A stretch of DNA of 64,000 bases from Myxococcales bacterium. Lineage in GTDB: Bacteria; Myxococcota_A; Polyangia; Palsa-1104; JAEUJZ01. The stretch covers positions 1-64,000 of the forward strand of contig JAEUJZ010000078.1 of the NCBI GenBank assembly GCA_016794505.1, read 5' to 3'. Positions within the stretch are counted from its first letter, which is position 1; the number at the start of each line of letters is the position of its first letter. Made by a program: the position numbers and the translations under genes. Positions 54,796-64,000 of this stretch are shown here, piece after piece. The notes beneath the pieces were generated by a model, which saw nothing but the letters and a program-made list of their open reading frames with translations, did no database searches and was not told where the DNA came from.

Positions 54796-56676
54796 ATGGT
54801 TCTGTGGCGAGACACAGGCGCTGGTGCCTCACGCCCAAGGCGGCTGTATCGCCGCTGGGGGCTGGCCGCTATGGTCTCGCTGGGCCTGCATGTCTTGGGC
54901 GGACCGCCTGCGCTGCAGCGCATCTTGCACCCCGCAGAACGTGAGCTTGAGGTCACATACGTCTCGCTCGATGACCCCAGCAGTCCGAGCCAGGCCGCCA
55001 GCAGTCCCGAGGAACCCACCCCGGAAGAAGAAGAAAAACCACCGGAGCCAGAGCGCCGCAAGCCGGCGGAAAAGCAGCCCGACAAGAAGCCCGATCCAGT
55101 GGTGGTAAAGCCGCTAGAAGTCGTGCCCTTGCCCAACCTGCCCATGGTCGATCAGGACCAGTTTCCCGACGAACAGGACAACCCCGAGGCGCGTTTCTTG
55201 GCGCAGAACAACCACCGCGCCGCCGAAGACGTGCAGGCCAAAGATCGCTCGCTGGAAAAAGCCGCGCCGCCGCCTTCGCCACCTGAAGCCACGCCGGCAA
55301 ATCCTCTTCAGCCCCCTGCACCCGAAGCCCGTCCGGCGCTGGCTGCCGCCCCGCCCCCCGAAGCCCAGCAGCCGCAGCCGGCTTCGGGGCGACGCGACGA
55401 GCCCTTGGCCATGCGCGGCGCCCCAGGTCCGTCGGTTGGCGAAGCGCTGCCCAGCGAGCCTGGCGGCACCACCGTCGTCGCCGGTACGCAAGACAGCCAA
55501 GTCGGTCGCGCGGGTGGACCGCAAAAGGGGGCGAGCCAGCTCTCGCTTTCCCATCAGCAGTACGACGACGTCGTGGGTCGTGATCTGGCCCAGAAAGAGC
55601 GGCGCCAAGGTGCGCTCGCCGAAGTGGCGCGCGTGCCCAATCGCTGGGATCGGCTGGTCGAAAAACAAAACGCCATCCGCAGCGCGCTGGAAAACTTCCT
55701 GCCCAACGTCCGCGTCGGAAACCAGAGCGAGCTAGGCACGCGCAAGCATCCCTTCGCGGCGTTCATCACCACCATGCATCGGCAGATCCATCGCTACTGG
55801 GGCGATGGCTTCTTGGCCGACCTGGATCGGAAGACAGAGCAAGACGCGTATCCCACTTCGCTGGAGACCGCGATCGAAATTGCTGTGCGCAGCGACGGCA
55901 CGTTGGCAGGTACGGTGTTCACGCGGAACTCGGGCTCGCTGCCGTTTGATACCGCGGCGCTTGATGCCGTGCTCAGTGCCGCGCCGTTTCCAGAGCCCCC
56001 TGCAGCCATCAAGAGCCGCGACGGCAATGTCTATCTGACCTGGCACTTTCACCGCGACGAGCGACAGTGCCACCCCAACTATGTCGATATGCACATCCTG
56101 ACCACGCCGCCCAAGGTGACGGCACCGCTTGCGCAGCGGGGTGCCAAGGCGCCCGACAAAGCGCCTGAGAAGCCGCAGGAAGGGTCGCTTCTGCGCGGGC
56201 CGGGAAGCGGGCTTGCGGCGGCCGGAGCGGCAGCGGGCACAAGCGTCAGCAGCAGAAAAAACGACGACGGGGGAAGCAGCGCCGCCACGGGCAAACAGAG
56301 CGCCGCCGAGACCTCGGTCCCCAGCGCCGCACGCGAAGCAGCCGAGCGCTGGCTGGCCGCGTTCCACAAAGGAGATATCGGCTGGCTCAGCGGCCTAAGT
56401 GGCTTGCCGTTTGCAGCCGGTGGCAAGCTGGTGGCCGACGACGGTGCGGCGCTGCGCGCGTTCTATCGCGAGCTTGTGTCGGAAGAGTCTGGGCGCAGCC
56501 AGGGCATGCACTTTTACACGGCGACGCAGATCCGCACGCGCCTGGGCCGCATGCCACCTGGCGCCGACGAGCCCGACATGGCCTTTGCCTACATCGACTT
56601 GCGAGGCGAAGACATCTTGCTGTTGCTGGCACCGACCGATCGCGGCTGGAGCATCGTCGGGCTAAACCGCCAATAG
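54796..56676 (+). CDS. TonB-like periplasmic-spanning protein with extra C-terminal domain
   Basis: The gene encodes 626 aa. A short N-terminal hydrophobic anchor (LAAMVSLGLHVLGG) is followed by a ~200-residue Pro/Glu/Lys/Ala-rich rod typical of TonB. A TonB C-domain core (AFITTMHRQIHRYWGDGF, EIAVRSDGTLAGTVFTRNSGSLPFDTAALDAVLSAAPFPEPP) is present at ~340-430. After a second low-complexity linker, the last ~110 residues look like an NTF2/SnoaL-type domain (AAREAAERWLAAFHKGDIGWLSGL, FAYIDLRGEDILLLLAPTDRGWSIVGL). No ExbB/ExbD genes are adjacent. It may transmit energy or a signal across the envelope. Confidence 0.82.
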   Translation: MVLWRDTGAGASRPRRLYRRWGLAAMVSLGLHVLGGPPALQRILHPAERELEVTYVSLDDPSSPSQAASSPEEPTPEEEEKPPEPERRKPAEKQPDKKPDPVVVKPLEVVPLPNLPMVDQDQFPDEQDNPEARFLAQNNHRAAEDVQAKDRSLEKAAPPPSPPEATPANPLQPPAPEARPALAAAPPPEAQQPQPASGRRDEPLAMRGAPGPSVGEALPSEPGGTTVVAGTQDSQVGRAGGPQKGASQLSLSHQQYDDVVGRDLAQKERRQGALAEVARVPNRWDRLVEKQNAIRSALENFLPNVRVGNQSELGTRKHPFAAFITTMHRQIHRYWGDGFLADLDRKTEQDAYPTSLETAIEIAVRSDGTLAGTVFTRNSGSLPFDTAALDAVLSAAPFPEPPAAIKSRDGNVYLTWHFHRDERQCHPNYVDMHILTTPPKVTAPLAQRGAKAPDKAPEKPQEGSLLRGPGSGLAAAGAAAGTSVSSRKNDDGGSSAATGKQSAAETSVPSAAREAAERWLAAFHKGDIGWLSGLSGLPFAAGGKLVADDGAALRAFYRELVSEESGRSQGMHFYTATQIRTRLGRMPPGADEPDMAFAYIDLRGEDILLLLAPTDRGWSIVGLNRQ

Positions 56677-56736
56677 CCGCGGGCTTATTGGCGTGAATCT
56701 CCGTCGCTGGCTGGCTGCGTGATAAGCTCGGCGCAT

Positions 56737-57561
56737 ATGGCCGCAGCGCTGCACATCGGCTCGACAGGCAGTCATCGGGGCCCCGGTCCGGCCCCTGCGC
56801 GGGAACTCGCGTCCAGGGCTGGTGTCTACGCCGCTATGCGCACGCGAGTGGGATCGAACAGACAGGGCCCAGCCGGTTGCCGAGCTGCTTTGGTTGCCTG
56901 GGCTGTGCTCGGGCTTGGCGGACTTCTGACGGCGCACGCCGCGCTGCCGCTGCGCTCGCGAACGCCCGCGTCGAGCGCGCCACCGCCTGCAGCCGTCAGC
57001 AGCTATCAAGCGCCGGCCCCTGCGCTGGTGCCACCGCCGTTTACCATTGCGCCGCCGCCTCATCAGATACCGCCTGCGGACGCCAACACCAACAGCAACT
57101 ACAGCCTCAGTCGCGAGGTCATTCGTCGCGTCATCTGGGTCCACGTAAACGAGATCAAGTTCTGCTACCAGCAGGCCCTGAGCAGGCAGCCGATGCTTGC
57201 CGGGCGACTCACCGCCGTCTTCCAGATCAACCCCCAAGGCCGCGTGCAGAGCTTGGCCCTGCGCGACAGCGAGATCCCACCGCTCTTGCTACCGGGTCCC
57301 GGCTCGTCGCCGCCCATCGTGGCCAAGGCGCTGCCGCTGTCGCAGGCGCCGCAGCTTTTGTCGTGCATCGGGGATGCCCTGCGCATCTGGGAATTTCCGC
57401 CGACGCCGTATTACAGCGGCACGACCGAGATCTCGTATCCCTTTGTGCTGAAGCCGCGCATTCCCGATCCGCCGCCGGGCATCCAGGTCTCAGACGATGA
57501 GCTTGCGGCGCTGGGCGTCCTGCGCGATCCCGAGCCGCCGTCCGTCGAGATCTTGTTCTGA
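56737..57561 (+). CDS. AgmX/PglI C-terminal-domain protein
   Basis: The gene encodes 274 aa from the ATG at 56737 (a GTG at 56719 is possible). An N-terminal hydrophobic segment (AALVAWAVLGLGGLLTAHAAL) is followed by a Pro-rich linker. The C-terminal ~130 residues match the AgmX/PglI-type domain: LSREVIRRVIWVHVNEIKFCYQQAL, GRLTAVFQINPQGRVQSLALRDSE, LLSCIGDALRIWEFPP. This domain occurs in gliding-motility proteins of Myxococcus and is TonB-like in fold. Lying 60 bp behind the TonB-like gene, it probably works with it in the envelope. Confidence 0.87.
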   Translation: MAAALHIGSTGSHRGPGPAPARELASRAGVYAAMRTRVGSNRQGPAGCRAALVAWAVLGLGGLLTAHAALPLRSRTPASSAPPPAAVSSYQAPAPALVPPPFTIAPPPHQIPPADANTNSNYSLSREVIRRVIWVHVNEIKFCYQQALSRQPMLAGRLTAVFQINPQGRVQSLALRDSEIPPLLLPGPGSSPPIVAKALPLSQAPQLLSCIGDALRIWEFPPTPYYSGTTEISYPFVLKPRIPDPPPGIQVSDDELAALGVLRDPEPPSVEILF

Positions 57562-57614
57562 TCAGGCCGCGAGGCGAGCGAACGCTTCTAGCGCTATTCG
57601 CGTGACGCGCTTCT

Positions 57615-58238
57615 GTGTATCCTGCCGACTGCGTGCTCGTCGAGATCAACCCGCAGCATCCTGAGCCTCGCAAGATCCAGCGCGCCGTCGCAGCGCTGGA
57701 AAAGGGGGAGCTTATTGCGTATCCCACGGACACGGTCTATGGCCTGGGCTGCGACCTTTTGAACAAGGCCGCCGTCGAGCGCCTGTACGAAGCCAAGCGC
57801 ATGCCCAAGGATCAGCCCTTGGCCTTGATCTGTGTCGACTTAAGCGCGATTGCTCGCTATGTCGTCGTCGACAACAGCGCCTATCGCTTGCTGCGACGAA
57901 TCTTGCCGGGGCCATACACATGCATCCTGCCGGCCACGCGCGAAGTGCCGAAGATCATCTCGCCCAAGCGCACGCAGGTCGGCATTCGCATCCCCGATCA
58001 CGCGGTGCCGCGGGCCATTGCGCAGGCGCTCGGTCGGCCCCTGATCTCGACGACCGCCGCCCTGCATGGAGACGATCCGCTGCAGTGGCCGCAGGACATC
58101 GCCACCACGTTTCGTTCCGTGTCGCTGGTGCTCGATGGCGGTCCCGGCGGCATCGTGCCGACCACGATCTTGGATCTGACTGAAGATCCGCCGGTCGTCG
58201 TGCGCGAGGGCGCTGGCGACATTTTCGTCATCGGTTGA
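57615..58238 (+). CDS. YciO/Sua5/YrdC family protein
   Basis: The gene encodes 207 aa from GTG 57615; GTG 57633 would give the more typical YciO-like start (VEINPQHPEPRKIQRAV). Motifs include IAYPTDTVYGLGCDL, YEAKRMPKDQPLALICVDLS, ILPGPYTCILPAT and TQVGIRIPDHAV. Family members bind nucleotide and double-stranded RNA; Sua5/TsaC makes threonylcarbamoyl-AMP for tRNA t6A. The sequence looks closer to YciO, for which the activity is less certain. It lacks the C-terminal Sua5 domain. Confidence 0.88.
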   Translation: MYPADCVLVEINPQHPEPRKIQRAVAALEKGELIAYPTDTVYGLGCDLLNKAAVERLYEAKRMPKDQPLALICVDLSAIARYVVVDNSAYRLLRRILPGPYTCILPATREVPKIISPKRTQVGIRIPDHAVPRAIAQALGRPLISTTAALHGDDPLQWPQDIATTFRSVSLVLDGGPGGIVPTTILDLTEDPPVVVREGAGDIFVIG

Positions 58239-58308
58239 CGCAAGGCTGTGCCAAAGACGCCCGAAGAACCTTCATCGAATCTCATCGAAACCAAGAAGAG
58301 CGCAAGAC

Positions 58309-59268
58309 ATGCCGACTGACACGACGCTGATCGTGAACCCCATGGCCCGCGCTGGCTGGCTGAAGCAGAAGTGGCCGCTGATCGAGCCGATCCTGCAGCG
58401 CACGCTGGGCCCACTTGAGATCGTCTTTACCCAGCGCCAAGGGGATGGCAGGCCGCTGGCTCGCCAGGCGCTTGAGAGCGGCGCCAAGCTGGTGCTGGCC
58501 ATGGGCGGCGACGGGACGGCGTCGGAAGTCGCGTCGGGAATTCTGGAACATCAGGATCGCGTCGCAGCCGGCGAGCCAGTGGCCAGCTTCGGCATCATTC
58601 CGGCGGGAACCGGCGGCGATCTTGGGCGCACGCTGGGGACGCCGCGCGACATCGAGCAGGCGGCGCAAAAGGTCGCAGGCTCACCGGGTCGCTTGATCGA
58701 TGCCGGGCGCATCACCCACGTCACGCACGACGGACAGACGACAAGCGGCTATTTCATCAACGTCGCAGGCGCCGGAGTCAGCGGGCTGGTCGATGTCTAT
58801 GCCAACGAGTCAAAGAAGCCGCTGGGCGGACGCATCGCGTACTTTTGGGCGTCGCTGCGCGGCACGCTCCACTACAAAAACGCGCTGGTGCGCGTGCGCA
58901 TCGACGACAAGCCCGCGATGGAGCTACGCGCCTATCTGATCGCGGCGGCCAACGGCGGCTACTTCGGGGCCGGCATGCACGTTGCGCCGGGCGCCGCTAT
59001 CGACGATGGACTGCTCGATGTCGTGCTGATCGGCGACCTCAGCTTTCCTGAAAAGGTCAACCTGGGGCGGCATATCTATGCCGGGACGCACATCGACTTG
59101 CCCAAGATCTCGTGCCTGCGCGGGCGCAGCGTCACGGTCGAGCCGATCGATGCTACCGACGGCAGCACGCAGGTCCACCCCGTGCTGCTAGACGTCGATG
59201 GAGAAGCCCCCGGCCGCTTGCCCGCGACGTTTACCATCCTGCCCAAGGCCCTGCGCCTGCGCGGCTAG
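58309..59268 (+). CDS. Diacylglycerol kinase-type lipid kinase (YegS-like)
   Basis: The gene encodes 319 aa. The nucleotide-binding GGDGT motif (LAMGGDGTASEVASGI) is followed by IIPAGTGGDLGRTLGTPRD and, in the second domain, FINVAGAGVSGLVDVYANES and AAANGGYFGAGMHVAPGAAIDDGLLDVVLI. These phosphorylate lipid hydroxyl groups (diacylglycerol, phosphatidylglycerol or sphingoid base); the substrate cannot be read from sequence. It lies 70 bp after the yciO-like gene and ends in a bidirectional terminator region. Confidence 0.92.
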   Translation: MPTDTTLIVNPMARAGWLKQKWPLIEPILQRTLGPLEIVFTQRQGDGRPLARQALESGAKLVLAMGGDGTASEVASGILEHQDRVAAGEPVASFGIIPAGTGGDLGRTLGTPRDIEQAAQKVAGSPGRLIDAGRITHVTHDGQTTSGYFINVAGAGVSGLVDVYANESKKPLGGRIAYFWASLRGTLHYKNALVRVRIDDKPAMELRAYLIAAANGGYFGAGMHVAPGAAIDDGLLDVVLIGDLSFPEKVNLGRHIYAGTHIDLPKISCLRGRSVTVEPIDATDGSTQVHPVLLDVDGEAPGRLPATFTILPKALRLRG

Positions 59269-59332
59269 CTACAGCCAAGAAAAGTTTTCACAATAAACAA
59301 GGCGACACAGAAGATAGAAAGCAATATTATAA

Positions 59333-59352
59333 AGCATCATAAATGATGCTTA
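59333..59352. terminator. Terminator between convergent lipid kinase and GH15 genes
   Basis: AAGCATCA and TGATGCTT form a perfect 8-bp stem around TAAA. On the plus strand ATTTTGTTTT follows directly. The surroundings (59269-59390) are strongly A+T-rich, so the hairpin could stop transcription from both sides. Confidence 0.75.
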
Positions 59353-59390
59353 TTTTGTTTTGATCATTATTTGATTGCCACGAAAAACGG

Positions 59391-61451
59391 CTATCCATGA
59401 ACGTGGCCAAAGCCTGTTAGTTCGTGGCTGCGCAGCTTGCGATAGGCAACTTCCTGGGGCGTGCTGCGCTGTGCAAAGAATTCCAGCTTTTCCAGATATG
59501 CTTGCACCGTTGCGACATAGGTCGCGTGCGACCACGTCAGCGGCGCCACCGACATCGGTGCGTTGGTGTACGGATGGACCTGCTCGGCGAGGACTCCCGA
59601 CGGCAGCTTGTGGGCATCGACCCATTCCAAGATGGCGAGCGCGGCGTGCAGATCTTCGGAGCTCTGCGCTGTGGCGATCAGATAGTCGGCGTACCACAGC
59701 GTGCAGATGAACCAGGGATTGCCCGGTACATTGCCGATATCCTGCGAGACCTGGTGGTAATAGTCATTGCTGTACCGCGCCATGCCGCCGACCGGCGTCT
59801 TGCACCATAGGTGATCGCGTGTCGCCTTCATGGTTGCTTGCACGCGCGGGTCTTGCGCCGGATATGCATCAAAATAAAACAACCCCCACAGCGACGCATC
59901 CACCGTCCCATCCACCTGCACCGATCCCCCGCTGGTGATGTTGATCATGCGGGCGAAGCGGTTCAGTTCGGGGCGCCACAGATAGGCGTCCATGCCGGCG
60001 CGGATTTCCGAGGCGGCTTCGTCGTAGCGACGGGCGTTGTCGGCTTCGCCGAAGCTGCGCGCGAATTCGGCGGCAGCGCGCAGGCCGGCATAGACGGCGG
60101 CGCAGGTGAACGCCAGGATGCCGCGGCGCTCTTCCCACAGGTCGTACGAGGGCGCGGGCAGGCGCGTCTGCGGCTCGCGATAGCGGACCATGAAGTCGGC
60201 GGCCTTGCGCACCAGGCGTCCGTACAGCGGCTTGATCGCTTCCAGATCGCGGTAGCGCTGAAAGTGCTTCCACAGCGCCCAGACCACCAGCGCCGTCTCG
60301 TCTTCCTGAATCGGAAGCTGCGGCTTGTCCCCGACGATCCAGGGGTGCCAGCTCGACGCCAGCGACTTGTCCGGGTTGTACTTGTGCAAAAGGAAGCCGT
60401 CTTCGGACAGCACGTCGGCGCAGAAGTGAAAGAAGCGCAGCGAGATCTCGGGATAGCCGCACAGATCGAGCGCGTGCGCGACCAGCGCTCCATCGCGTGG
60501 CCACAGATAGCTGTACGTGTCGCGATTGAACTGCGTCACGTCGCTGTCATTGGCCGCGATGATCGCGCCGTGGTTGTCGATCTGCGTGCGCAAGATCAAA
60601 AGCGAGCGGCGGTACAGATCGACCAAGCTCGCGGGGAGCTCGGCAAAGTCGAGCGGCTCTTTGCGCACCCACAGCCGCCAGTACGATCGCGTGCGCTCGA
60701 TGAACGATGCTGGGCCACGCTCGACGACTTTCTTGTTCAGCTCGATGGCACCATTCCAACGACCCGCCCACACCGTCGCTGCCACCATCCAAAAATACGC
60801 GGTCTTTTGGAAGCCCGATGGAATCAGCGCGTGCGCAGCGACCACCGAATCGACCGCGCCTTGCGCGATGGGATTCCCAGACAGCACGCCGTCGTCTTCG
60901 GCATCGCGCCAGGTGCCCTCGCGGCCGGGCTGGCCTTTTTGACCGATGGCGAAGTGCTCGATGCCAGCGCGTCCATCGACCATGACGTTGACCAAGAAAT
61001 AGCGATCGCCCTTGTAGTGGACAACGGTCTTGTTGCGCGGGTCATACGCGGCGGTGTCGCCGATCTCGGACTCGCTGATGCGGAAGTCCTGGTGGAAGTA
61101 CAGGCGCACTTCGCAGGCGGCGGGGTTCAAGTTGGTGATGTCGATCTGGCGCAGAAACACCGTCTCGTGAAAGTCGACGGTGTCGCGCAGACACAAGGAC
61201 ACGCCTAGCTCGGGATGCGTCAGCTGAACTTGCGTGATCAGCGTGTCCGGTTCGTACAGCGAGTGAATCGACCAGCCGTGCTCGCGCCCGACCCAGCGGA
61301 ACTTGCTGCCAACCATGATGCCGAAGCGAAAGGCGTGACCGCCGGCATGATTTTCCTTGCCGACATACGGAAAGTAGACATCGCGGATGCGATGGTCCGC
61401 GTCGAAGTTGATAAGTAGGTGGCCGTTGCCTATCGGCAAGTCACGGGGCAT
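59391..61451 (-). CDS. Glycoside hydrolase family 15 (glucoamylase-like)
   Basis: The gene encodes 686 aa, starting with ATG after GGAGGT. The N-terminal ~270 residues are a beta-sandwich domain (GNGHLLINFDADHRIRDVYFPYVG). The (alpha/alpha)6 barrel follows: NRDTYSYLWPRDGALVAHALDLCGY, then the general acid Glu in SYDLWEERRGILAFT (~440) and the general base Glu ~623 in GVLAEQVHPYTNAP. Possible substrates are alpha-glucans, trehalose or isomaltose-type sugars. It has no signal peptide, so it is cytoplasmic. It lies 92 bp downstream of the EamA gene, with a hairpin over its ribosome site. Confidence 0.92.
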   Translation of the reverse strand: MPRDLPIGNGHLLINFDADHRIRDVYFPYVGKENHAGGHAFRFGIMVGSKFRWVGREHGWSIHSLYEPDTLITQVQLTHPELGVSLCLRDTVDFHETVFLRQIDITNLNPAACEVRLYFHQDFRISESEIGDTAAYDPRNKTVVHYKGDRYFLVNVMVDGRAGIEHFAIGQKGQPGREGTWRDAEDDGVLSGNPIAQGAVDSVVAAHALIPSGFQKTAYFWMVAATVWAGRWNGAIELNKKVVERGPASFIERTRSYWRLWVRKEPLDFAELPASLVDLYRRSLLILRTQIDNHGAIIAANDSDVTQFNRDTYSYLWPRDGALVAHALDLCGYPEISLRFFHFCADVLSEDGFLLHKYNPDKSLASSWHPWIVGDKPQLPIQEDETALVVWALWKHFQRYRDLEAIKPLYGRLVRKAADFMVRYREPQTRLPAPSYDLWEERRGILAFTCAAVYAGLRAAAEFARSFGEADNARRYDEAASEIRAGMDAYLWRPELNRFARMINITSGGSVQVDGTVDASLWGLFYFDAYPAQDPRVQATMKATRDHLWCKTPVGGMARYSNDYYHQVSQDIGNVPGNPWFICTLWYADYLIATAQSSEDLHAALAILEWVDAHKLPSGVLAEQVHPYTNAPMSVAPLTWSHATYVATVQAYLEKLEFFAQRSTPQEVAYRKLRSHELTGFGHVHG

Positions 61452-61453
61452 CG

Positions 61454-61490
61454 AGATGACCTCCAGAAGCTGGTCCGGGTCAGGTCATCT
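61454..61490 (-). promoter_or_regulatory. Hairpin sequestering the GH15 ribosome-binding site
   Basis: In the transcript AGATGACCT (61482-61490) and AGGTCATCT (61454-61462) form a perfect 9-bp stem around 19 nt, with an inner CCAG/CTGG pair. The Shine-Dalgarno GGAGGT (61459-61464) lies mostly in the 3' arm, two bases plus the stem end before the ATG. Folded, it should hide the ribosome site. Confidence 0.55.
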
Positions 61491-61543
61491 TATCAGGCGC
61501 TTGCCGTCGGGTCGCCTGCCACGTTTCCGACGAGAGGCTGGGC

Positions 61544-62499
61544 CTAGGCGCGGGCGATGGTGCCCCAGGTGACGCCGAGTAGCGTGATGGCAGCGCCCAG
61601 AAGCCCGAGCGCGCTTGGGTGCTCGGCGAACAGCAGCGCGCCCAGAAGCAGCGTCGCGATCGGCGTAAGCTGCAGGATCAGAGCGGCGGTCACGGCGCGG
61701 ACATCGCGCAGCGCATGCGTCATGGCCACCTGGGCAATCGCCGAGCACAGTCCCATGGCAACGACCCACGCCAGATCGGTCTTCGTCGGCGGCACCCAGG
61801 TCAGGCAGCCGGGCACGGCCATGGTCAGGCTGCCGACGCAGCAAAAGGCCAGATAGATCTCCCAAGAGCCTTCGGTCTGTCGCATCGAGCGCACGGTCGT
61901 CACGGCGGCTCCGGCTAGAACCGCCGACAAAAGCCCGATCAGCGCCCAGCCGATGCTGTGGGCCGACAGCGCCGCGCCGGCCGCGCCCTGGGCATTGCCC
62001 AGAACCACCAGCGCGACGCCGCCCGCCGTGACCAGCAGCGAAAGCAGCGTGCGGGTGTGCAGCGACTCGCGCAGAAACAGGAAGGAAAACAGCGCGACAA
62101 ACAGCGGCGAGCTTGAGTTCAGCAGCGTCGCGATTCCGACGGGCAGGTGGGCGATCGCCAAGAAATACGTCAGCACGGCGAAGCTGCCGAACAGGCCGCG
62201 CAGAAGCAGCGCGCCATAGTTCTGCGGCCGCATGCGATAGCCGCGCGCGAGCGGCAGCGCCACAACGACGATGCCGACGACGAAGCGCAGCCACGCGATC
62301 TGCGGACCAGCCAAGTGCTGCGACGCCCCTTTGGCGCACAGCGCCATCAGCGAAAACAGCAGCGCCGCCACCGAAAGAAGCAGCGCTCCGTGGCGGTGGG
62401 GTAGCCCCAAGGCACGCTTTCCGCGCGGCACCACGTCCAGCGGGCCCGAGCTAAGCGATGCGTCGCCGGGCAGAGAGGCCTGCGATGCGTCAGAGGTCA

Positions 62500-62500
<1 letters not shown>
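61544..62500 (-). CDS. EamA/DMT-family transporter
   Basis: The gene encodes 318 aa with a GTG start; the G overlaps the clpA TAG by one base, indicating coupling. About ten membrane helices form two EamA repeats (LLSVAALLFSLMALCAKGASQHLAGPQIAWLRFVVGI in the first; LLSAVLAGAAVTTVRSMRQTEGSWEIYLAFCCVG in the second). The family exports or imports amino acids, nucleosides, sugars or other metabolites; substrate unknown. The first ~35 residues are a hydrophilic extension. Confidence 0.9.

Positions 62501-64000
<1,500 letters not shown>

Noticed and set aside
59811..61208. 465-codon open frame on the plus strand opposite the GH15 gene
   Set aside because: Antisense of a confidently identified enzyme; its composition is that of a high-G+C shadow frame, with no ribosome site or motifs.

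Overview
The window is a G+C-rich stretch of a Gram-negative chromosome, most likely from a myxobacterium or relative (Myxococcota). The case rests on style: four Ser/Thr protein kinases in 64 kb, a PEGA-domain protein, an AgmX/PglI-type protein, a TonB-like protein, many lipoproteins with Cys-rich or beta-propeller domains, split P-protein glycine cleavage genes, a WD40-caspase fusion, an expansin and a papain-like lipoprotein. No rRNA, tRNA, CRISPR array or classical insertion sequence was seen. Product names come from reading motifs by eye; no database search was run.

Layout. 1-2.4 kb: tandem paralogous lipoproteins (the first cut by the window edge) and a coiled-coil protein. 2.5-7.5 kb: bolA-like gene, then gatC-gatA-gatB-mtnA with overlapping starts and stops. 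7.6-11.4 kb: A+T-richer NHL beta-propeller lipoprotein, TPR protein and kinase. 12-18 kb (minus strand): S8 protease lipoprotein, ketoacyl synthase, two zinc-ribbon proteins and an EtfD-like membrane Fe-S oxidoreductase. 18-24 kb: DegT aminotransferase, TPR protein, Cys-rich proteins, expansin, C1A protease. 24-29 kb: gcvT-gcvH-gcvPA-gcvPB. 29-30.3 kb: kinase fused to an intact receiver domain.

30.6-39.4 kb holds the most striking structure. A four-gene set of surface proteins (lipoprotein, DUF1549/DUF1553-like cytochrome-type protein, lipoprotein, Tat-exported DUF1501-like protein) is interrupted by a 4,090-bp element. The element lies between two perfect 17-bp copies of GTTCTGGCGCAACACCT and carries its own tyrosine recombinase, a Gly/Ala-rich protein, a beta-propeller lipoprotein and a small DcrB/PsbP-like protein. 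Recombination between the repeats would rejoin the two gene halves in frame.

39.5-64 kb: yacG, an AidB-like acyl-CoA dehydrogenase, a PEGA protein, a WD40-caspase protein, hutF, an 848-aa protein of unknown function, a PilZ/STAS-like protein, two divergent kinases, TonB-like and AgmX-like envelope proteins, a YciO/Sua5 protein, a lipid kinase, a GH15 glucosidase whose ribosome-binding site lies in a perfect hairpin, an EamA transporter and the C-terminal part of clpA (cut by the right edge). Several genes fit a predatory or envelope-remodelling lifestyle (proteases, expansin, glucosidase, kinases); that reading is inference.
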